This document shows, piece after piece, positions 57,455 to 64,000 of a DNA stretch of 64,000 bases. The stretch is from assembly GCF_017654505.1 (NCBI RefSeq), contig NC_054540.1:44128054-44192053 (forward strand). Direction: 5' to 3'. Both the position numbers and the translations under genes were made by a program. The notes under the pieces were generated by a model. That model was not told the origin of the DNA, searched no databases, and saw only the letters and a list, made by a program, of their open reading frames with translations. The stretch comes from Polyodon spathula (Eukaryota; Chordata; Actinopteri; Acipenseriformes; Polyodontidae). The first letter of the stretch is position 1; each line of letters opens with the position of its first letter.

Positions 57455-59077
57455 ACTCTACCAGTCAAAAATTTTAGAACACCTCCATTTTTCAATTTTT
57501 TAGTGAAATTTACACACTTTAATGTCTCAATGTACTCTGAAATTAAAGCATAGAACAAATAAACAATTGGAGATAAAAAAGAAATCATGGAATCGTTTTG
57601 TTTAACAAAATTTTATCTAAATTTTTCACTCATCAAAGTAGCCACCTTTTGCAGATATAACAGCCGAACAGACTCGTGGCATTCTTTCTACAATGGAAAT
57701 CAAATATTGTTCAGAAAGTTCGTCCCAACACTGTTGCAGAAGTTCCCAAAAATGTGTTGCACTTGTAGGTTGCTTTGCTTTCACCCTTCTGTCCAGTTCA
57801 TCCCGAACCACCTCGATGGGGTTTAAGTCTAGAGACTGTGCTGGCCATTCCATGATTTGAAGCCTCCTGTCTTGTTCTTTTCTTCTAAGATAGTTCTGAC
57901 ATAGCCTGGAGGTATGTTTTGGGTCATTATCTTGCTGTAGAACAAACCCCTGACCAACTAGGCGTATACCAGAGGGTATTGCATGGCGCTTCAAAATGCT
58001 GTGGTAGCCTTTTTGGTTCAGGGTGCCACTCACTCTGTGCAAGTCGCTGAGTCTGGATCCAGCAAAAGAGCCCCAGACCATCATGCTTCCTCCTCCATGT
58101 TTGACAGTTGGTGTCACACACCGAGGAACCATCCCCTTTCCCTACTCGACAGCGTACGAAAACCCTGCGTGATGAACCGAAGATTTCAAATTTTGATTCA
58201 TTGGTCCATAAGACCCAGTCTTCAGTAGTCCACTGGCAGTGCTTCATGGCCCAGGCAAGCCTCTTTTTCTTATGTTGCCATCTTAGCAATGGCTTTCTTA
58301 CTGCCATTCGACCAGTCAAACCTGCAGCTTGAAGTCTTCTCTTTACAGTTGAAACTGAGACTTGCTTACTTTGACCAGTGTTAAGCTGTGCTTGAAGCTG
58401 TTGTCCTGTGAGCCGCCTATCACGCAAGCTGTTGACTCTCAGAAACTTGTCTTCTGATTCTGTTGTGGCTTTGGGTCTGCCAGACCTCTTCCTTTCAAGT
58501 TTCCTCTAGTTTCCAAGTGCCTTTTGATGATGTAGGAAACTGTATTCACTGACACCTTGGCTTTCTTTGCAATTTCTCTAAAGGAAAGACCTACACTTTT
58601 AAGGGTTATAATGGTCTGTCTGTCTTCCTTTGTTAATTGCCTTTTTCTCGCCATTATGATAGCAATATACTACTTCCTGCAGTACAATACTGTCCAAATA
58701 ATGCTTAAGAGGGTGTAGTAACACAGTCTGTTCCAACACTGCTTTTATACAGACAGAGGGTTTGTAAGTAATCAACAAAAGTTGGGACACTTGTAGGAAT
58801 TGTTAGCATAAACTTTCAAGGCTTAATTTACTTCCATTGCTGCAGAACAGCTGTAAGTTGTTAACCCATTACTTGTTCCCTGAAAAATACCTTTTTGTAT
58901 AACTCTGAAATGTACATTATTTTTCAGTTTTTGGTAACTTAAACTTTTTTTTTTTAACCTCTGGCAGTTTACTGCTTACCTTTGTACCATTTCAGGTTAT
59001 TCACTGGACTTGAACTGCTTAAATTTCAATAAAAACTGGAAAAATGGGGGTGTTCTAAAACTTTTGAACGGTAGTGT
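57455..59077 (-). mobile_element. Tc1-like element, family C, full length
   Basis: The ends CTACCAGTCAAAAATTTTAG and, inverted, CTACCGTTCAAAAGTTTTAG belong to inverted repeats of about 65 bases (both continue into AACACC, then CCATTTTTC-type sequence). At 1.62 kb it is full length and it adjoins TA sequence on both sides. Confidence 0.9.
57626..58654 (-). pseudogene. Tc1-like transposase, family C, nearly complete but broken
   Basis: ATG 58654 gives MARKRQLTKEDRQTIITLKS and the helix-turn-helix SFREIAKKAKVSVNTVSYII. A frameshift near 58490 leads to the second frame, starting near 58427, with LTGQQLQAQLN, KRRLQAAGLTG and WTNESKFEIFG. The first catalytic Asp of W-T-D-E-S-K is therefore Asn here. 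After another shift near 58130 come [30 protein letters not shown] and WPAQSLDLNPIEVVRDEL, with the second Asp and the terminal Glu. The C-terminus SAVISAKGGYFDE is complete. The length fits the family. Confidence 0.88.
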
Positions 59078-59821
59078 ATATATAACAAAACTTCATTTTA
59101 TTCTGCATAGTTTAAGCAGAAAATCAAATACTTTTGACTGTAGAATACTACATGTTTGGAAAATGTCATTATACTGTATATTAACCAATGAAAAGGGCTT
59201 TGTTTATGTTAAACCAATTATTAATTTAAATTATCTCCCTGAAGTTGTCAGGCAAGATGAAAAACATGGCTAGTCTTTGAGACAGAGCGACACTTATATG
59301 GGGCACACAGTGTTAGTAAGGAAAGGAGTTGGGGAAGTATATCATTGCTGCAGTGCACAAGGGTTCACCAAAAGGCTTTTGATCACTGTGCATCATAAAA
59401 TGGCTTCCCCGCCACACTTCCTCATGCTGACTTTAATAATGATTACCATGGCAATTACAATCAAAGTCAAAACAACAACAGGAAATTGCACAATACAGAT
59501 AACACTAATTTCAAACTATGCATGTTAAACATTACTAATTTCTTTGCTTTGTCTATTTCTGTATTTGCATATCAAAAACAGCATGGTCTCAAAAGTTAAG
59601 TTATATTCTAATGTAAACTACATATTGGTTTTAATTGATATAAACTGATTTTTCATATAGTGGCTTCAAGAAACATTTGGCAGATAAAGGAGTAGTTTAT
59701 ACTGTTTGCATTTTCCTGTCATTTCATTTCTTATTGTATATCATATTATATGTGTTCTGTGTGATTCTTGGATATTTTTTCTGCTTTGATTATGGCACAG
59801 TAGCTAACTGTTCCATTTACA

Positions 59822-60410
59822 GTAGAACCCAGATTATTCGAGTCTCCATATTAACTGAACCAACCCTTTCAAACTTGCCACAAAAACAGTGAACACCCAG
59901 AAATGCAGTAAATGTTCCTGTGTAATTCCCTCTATTTGGTTTCACTTTGCACTGTAATCAGATTGCGCCTTCTCAGCACTGCAAACATGGCTTCAACTGC
60001 CTCAGCAAACATCCGAAAATGTGCTGTACTACCTTTACAAATTAAGGTAGAGATTTTAGATCAAATAATAATGGAGTCACTTACTGTTTACACGGTCTGG
60101 GAAAGAGCATAGTTTCTGACATTAATGCAATGCTCAGCAGATTATGAAATATAGAATGACTAACACAGCTGATTCTACAAGTGGGCTGTCATCACGGAGG
60201 ACCACAGAGTTTAATAAGGACACTTCATTTGTAAAGCTAGTACAACACATTTTGCTTTGCTTTCTGAGGCAGTTGAAGCCATTTTTAACGTAAGTGAAAC
60301 CATTACAGGGAATTACATAAGAACATTTACTGCATTTCTGGGTGTGTACTGTTTTTGCATTAAGGAGTGAAAGGGTGGTTTGGGTAGAATATAGCTTTTG
60401 CTTTAATACT
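59822..60410 (+). mobile_element. pogo/Tigger-like element, internally deleted
   Basis: CAGTAGAACCCAGATTATTC follows a TA and resembles Tigger termini. About 50 bases at 59885-59932 (CACCCAGAAATGCAGTAAAT) recur inverted at 60310-60360. The right outer end is decayed and runs into the 27-bp repeat. At about 590 bp it is a MITE-like derivative. Confidence 0.65.
59988..60114 (+). pseudogene. pogo/Tigger transposase N-terminus
   Basis: ATG 59988 gives MASTASANIRKCAVLPLQIK and VEILDQI, resembling the Psq-type helix-turn-helix at the start of Tigger transposases. A frameshift near 60095 leads to LGKSIVSDI, the recognition helix region. The CENP-B-type second domain and the DDE core are deleted. 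Resemblance is recalled and short, so confidence is moderate. Confidence 0.5.
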
Positions 60411-60595
60411 ATCATAGAATCAACCTGCTTTAATAATACCATAGAATCAACCTGCTTTAATACTATCATAGAATCAACCTGCTTTAATAGTACCATAGAA
60501 TCAACCTTCTTTAATACTACCATAGAATCAACCTTCTTTAATACTACCATAGAATCAACCTGCTTTAATACTATCATAGAATCAACACATGCCGT
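60395..60595. repeat. 27-bp minisatellite
   Basis: About seven copies of CATAGAATCAACCTGCTTTA plus ATACTAT-type ends, with starts at 60413, 60440 and 60467. The period is divisible by three, so both strands stay open. Confidence 0.92.
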
Positions 60596-60654
60596 CTACA
60601 TCTACTTTTTTTTTTTTTTTTTGGACGCTTCTGCAGCCCCCGCCCGCCCTTCCC

Positions 60655-60673
60655 CCCCATTGAGAACCACTGG
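60655..60673. repeat. possible hAT terminus
   Basis: ATTGAGAACCACTG, inverted CAGTGGTTCTCAAT, matches the common hAT/Charlie terminal motif. A poly-T tract lies just to the left. No second terminus is seen. Confidence 0.35.
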
Positions 60674-60679
60674 GTAAAT

Positions 60680-60908
60680 GTGATTGGTTAGCTACTACAA
60701 CACTTCATATTAGCTGCTCATGTATAGTTTACTTTGAGTTGTTGTGATCACAAGTTTTTGAAGATTCTGATCAACGTGAATAAAAGATTGCTAAATGACA
60801 AGCTTGTTTTCTTCTCACCCAAACTAAGCTGTATTAATAACAGTCAAAGTTGTTACAATAGTAGACAACACTAGTGGAGGCTTTCAGTAAATTGTTGATG
60901 CTCATAAA

Positions 60909-60954
<46 letters not shown>

Positions 60955-62470
60955 ACTCCTGAATGTGTCTAACCCTATTGCACAGCAGTGTGTGTGTGTG
61001 TGTGTGTGTTTATATGTGTTTATATATCATAAACACTGCAGTGTATGAAACAAATATAAACATGGGCAATACGATAATACTACATTTTTATTTCATCTAT
61101 CAATAAGCTCTCTAAATAGGAAAATACAAATAGTATAACCTACCCATTTAAACTGTAATTCACCTTTCCAAGCTTTCAAAAACTAAGATTAAAGATAAAG
61201 ATAAATTTCAGAGTTTTAAATGATTAAAAAAACAATAATGTAAATATCGAATCTACAAAACTATATAACCATCTTACATAAATATGTTCGTTGTGCTTGA
61301 CTTTCAAAGTTTAACAGTGTTCTAATTGTAACTACCAAATTGTGTTTTGTGCAATAAACACCTAATTGAAGAAAAATGTCATTCAGTACCTTTTTGCATC
61401 ATAATCCTCAACGTAAACTTCTGTTCCCTGTCAATGAGTTTGTGTGAGCAGATATTTTTGGGATATAAAGTTTAGGTTTTTGATTCGTTTAACTAGCCTC
61501 CCTATTCTTTTTAACTTTTGACAAAAACTAATATTAAAAGAATAGTATTCATTAAGGGAAAATTGAAGCCATTGAGGGTTACAACATTTAACCTAAGCAC
61601 CCTTGTTAGTTTTGAAATTCAACATAAAAAATGTTTGTTTATAGGTTTTTTAGAATAACTTTTCATAAGATATGGGGATAGTTGTGCTTTATCATTGTAA
61701 ACCATGAATGTCCAAGAAGACACGCAACAACTACGGGGTCTGATATTAGAGATAAAGCTATACTTACATTGTATTCCATCCACAATCTTCTGATCCAAAA
61801 GCTTTTTTCTTTCAGGGACCTTTCCATGTTTTTTAAATGGAACAGCATCAGCAAGATCCTCCTAGCTGAAAAAGTATTCAAACAGAAGATGTACATACAC
61901 ACACACATATAAATCATTACAACGTAAAATGTATATTGTATAGTATAACTGACCTTTTTTTCTCAACTGAGGGAGCACTCATTGATGAATCATCACACTC
62001 CCTTATCTTTTCAGGCAATTTTCTTTGTCTTTTTGGAATCTCTTCCCTGCCATCCTGCAGTACACCTGTCAACAGTTCTAGGATTACTCACTTACAAATA
62101 ATTTTGTCCAAGAAAAATGCACTAAATTATGTTACTATAAAATTACTATTATTTAAATGGAAAATACATTCCCTTGAAATTTCTATATGTACATTACATT
62201 TTTAATTTATCCTAAATATAAATACATGTACTAATCAAAAGAAGATTACTACTGTATTTAACTGTATTGATGTTGTTTAATAAACTACTTTTTCTTATTT
62301 TCTACAACCCTTTGCTGACATATAAATTAAAAGTAGATTGATTTCCATTACATGAGGGTAGATGTTGAACTTCATGCTGATTTGAACTCGGCTCTCGCCA
62401 AGATAAGCACCAACTAAGATGTAGCTTTGTAGTAAACTAATGTGATCCATCTGCATCTCCATCCATTTGC
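60680..62470. other. no recognised gene; TA and TG arrays
   Basis: A TA array lies at about 60912-60951 and a TG run at 60988-61009. The rest is AT-rich without supported coding sequence. Confidence 0.5.
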
Positions 62471-62479
62471 GTTGTTTTC

Positions 62480-62915
62480 CATCTGATGATGTAGATATCC
62501 TTCTGTCTGGTGTTGATTGCTGAAGTGTAACGCTGGCTCCCTGGATCAGCTCATTTTGCCTCCCCAGTGCACCAGCACACACAACGGCTGCGATGCTGGC
62601 TCCGGGGATCAACCCCGTGCGGTCTCCCCAGCGCATCAGCATGACAACAGTCTGGATTGAGCATAGTAGGGTACATCTCTGGGGTCTTCAAGTGGGCACC
62701 TTCCATCCTCTGTGTTTCGTTGACTAGCCCACGACACCTCAAAAGGGCTCAACAGTGATTCTGGTGTCCGAACATCACCCCCCTCCATCCCCCACTCAGC
62801 TCAGCCCAGCTTACTTACCTGTACATCAGCATTGCTTTCTTTCTATTGTGCTTGAGATCCCCATCCAGAATCTTTCCGTCTCAACAATAGTCAGTTGTTG
62901 CTCCTTTCTGCTGCT
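62480..62915 (-). repeat. 3' UTR of R2/NeSL-like retrotransposon with 63-bp repeat
   Basis: Directly downstream of the endonuclease ORF. GCTGGCTCC starts at 62532 and again at 62595, with the intervening blocks GGATCA and CTCCCCAG conserved, so a 63-bp unit is present twice. The 3' end of the element is not defined. Confidence 0.45.
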
Positions 62916-63743
62916 TCAGATAAGTTCTTCAATGTGCGACGCAGCTCTTGGCCACTGAACCTGACCTCTCTGAGAAACCGGGCTGTAGAGTGTGACAAAT
63001 CCTCGACAACCCACCTCCACTGGGTAAACTCGGACTCTCCATCCTCGCTGTTCCGCTTCAGCAGCTAGTTGAGTATACCGAAGTTTCTTCCCCTCATACG
63101 CCTCATCCACAGCATCTTCCCATGGCACTGTTAACTCTACCAGATGAACAAGGTATGCTGATCCAGACCACAAGACAATGTCTGGTCGAAGGTTAGTGGA
63201 GGCAATCTCAGGTGGAACAATAAGCCGTTGACCAACATCTGCCAGGATCTTCCAGTCTCTAGCAGCTTCCAGTTGTCCTGTGCGAGGCCTTGTTTTAACA
63301 CCTTTTCTTGGTGGTTGCTCTCCTGGATGGAGGAATATTGTCTTGTGTGTGTAATGCTTTGGTGGTACTGGTGGCAACTTATTGGTCAGGTTATGCTTGT
63401 CTTCCAATGCTAAGGCCAAACATCACAACACCGGGTCATGGCGCAGAGTAAACCGTCCTTGGCCAAGACCCACTTTACATCCTGTTAAAATGTGCCTTAA
63501 TGTTGCAGGTAATGAACACAAAGGACATGAGCGATCCTCACCCACCCAGAGGTTTAGGTTCTGTGATGATGGGACAACCTCATGTGCTGATCTGACGAGG
63601 AAACTGATCCTGCTCTGTTCCATTGTCCATAGGTCTTGCCAGCCGATCTTGCATTGTTCCACACTCTCCCATCTCATCCATTCTCCCTGCTTGGCCTGGG
63701 AAACGGCCTTTACACACCTGATCCTCTCTTCCTGCTTTTGCAC
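62916..63743 (-). pseudogene. R2/NeSL-like non-LTR retrotransposon C-terminus: zinc knuckle and restriction-like endonuclease
   Basis: The frame starting at 63743 reads RCVKAVSQAKQGEWMRWESV and CPLCSLPATLRHILTGC (C-x2-C-x7-H-x4-C knuckle). It meets one TGA at 63425-63423 and continues in the same frame to 62916. Beyond the stop are NLRPDIVLWSGSAYLVHLVE with LTVPWED, and EGKKLRYTQLAAEAEQRG. PD, then E-L-T, then K fit the PD-(D/E)xK nuclease core that such elements use to nick their target. The C-terminus is VYPVEVGCRGF-like. The reverse transcriptase part lies beyond 63743 and is absent, so the copy is 5'-truncated, the usual form of a non-LTR insertion. Apart from the stop the frame is clean over 276 codons. 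It may belong to the same family as the fragment at 42283-43203. Confidence 0.72.
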
Positions 63744-64000
63744 CTCATAGCAATATATTCAACCCCTGAAAGGGTAAGTAACATCTATTTGCAAACAATT
63801 AATATTCTCATCAAAAATGCATTAGTCTTACAAATGTAAGTTACAGCTTATCCCTTGAGCATATTCATTCTAACATAACAATACAGAATTCATTATTTTA
63901 CCTGTTCCTGTTTATCAAGTATGCTCTTGTACTGTGTAGGTCAGGCAAAAAAACACTTAAAAAAAAAAAAAAAAAAACGGTAATAATGAAGTGTGCATTA
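63744..64000. other. no recognised gene
   Basis: Plain AT-rich sequence ending near a 21-base poly-A run at about 63958-63977. Confidence 0.5.

Overview
The window reads as vertebrate nuclear DNA that is almost entirely transposable-element sequence. No host protein-coding gene, rRNA or tRNA gene could be supported. The mixture (several Tc1-like families, a DIRS element, an L1-Tx1-like LINE, a CR1-like LINE, a V-SINE-like SINE, hAT, pogo/Tigger, EnSpm/CACTA, two Gypsy lineages, several LTR families, long TA and AAT microsatellites) fits a ray-finned fish. A large-genome non-teleost such as a sturgeon relative is my guess at low confidence.

Layout. 0-1.3 kb: L1-Tx1-like LINE 3' ends in tandem. 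2-6.6 kb: three Tc1-like elements, one flanked by TA arrays and two fused to each other, then a 65-nt poly-C tract. 8.67-12.2 kb: a DIRS retrotransposon with inverted terminal repeats and an internal complementary region. 12.5-15.1 kb: a gag-like fragment and a short LTR element with a 5-bp target duplication. 15.77-18.81 kb: an EnSpm/CACTA element with an intron-containing transposase, interrupted by a solo LTR. 19.06-19.44 kb: a solo LTR with four kappaB-like motifs and a TATA box. 19.79-27.65 kb: an LTR retrotransposon without pol that hosts a CR1-like LINE, a foreign solo LTR and a Tc1. 27.7-30 kb: no recognised gene. 30-32.3 kb: a Gypsy remnant with a SCAN-like gag and a V-SINE-like insertion. 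32.2-33.7 kb: TA arrays and a Tc1-derived MITE. 35.5-38.5 kb: 48-bp and 34-bp minisatellites around another solo LTR. 38.7-42.2 kb: a Tc1 split by a second pol-less LTR element. 42.3-44 kb: a fragment of a non-LTR element with a zinc-finger N-terminus, fused to a Tc1 3' half. 46.3-47.2 kb: a mosaic LTR. 48.2-51.5 kb: a hAT element. 52.8-56.6 kb: a decayed Gypsy. 57.4-59.1 kb: a Tc1. 59.8-60.4 kb: an internally deleted pogo/Tigger element. 62.5-63.7 kb: the C-terminus of a non-LTR retrotransposon with a restriction-like endonuclease.

The most interesting structure is a set of LTR elements with no polymerase genes. Three complete or near-complete copies keep TG...CA ends, 5-bp target duplications and a zinc-knuckle or proline-rich gag-like reading frame. 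Their LTRs carry a palindrome, just upstream of a TATA-like box in the best copy, whose two arms have changed together between copies. Two unrelated LTR families in the window have a similar palindrome near the putative promoter.

Nearly every transposase or polymerase frame is broken by frameshifts, stops or lost catalytic residues. The clear exception is the 5'-truncated CR1-like LINE at 20.9-22.6 kb, whose 517-codon reverse transcriptase frame is uninterrupted. The genes do not work together as a pathway. The window records successive insertions, and nesting gives their relative ages.
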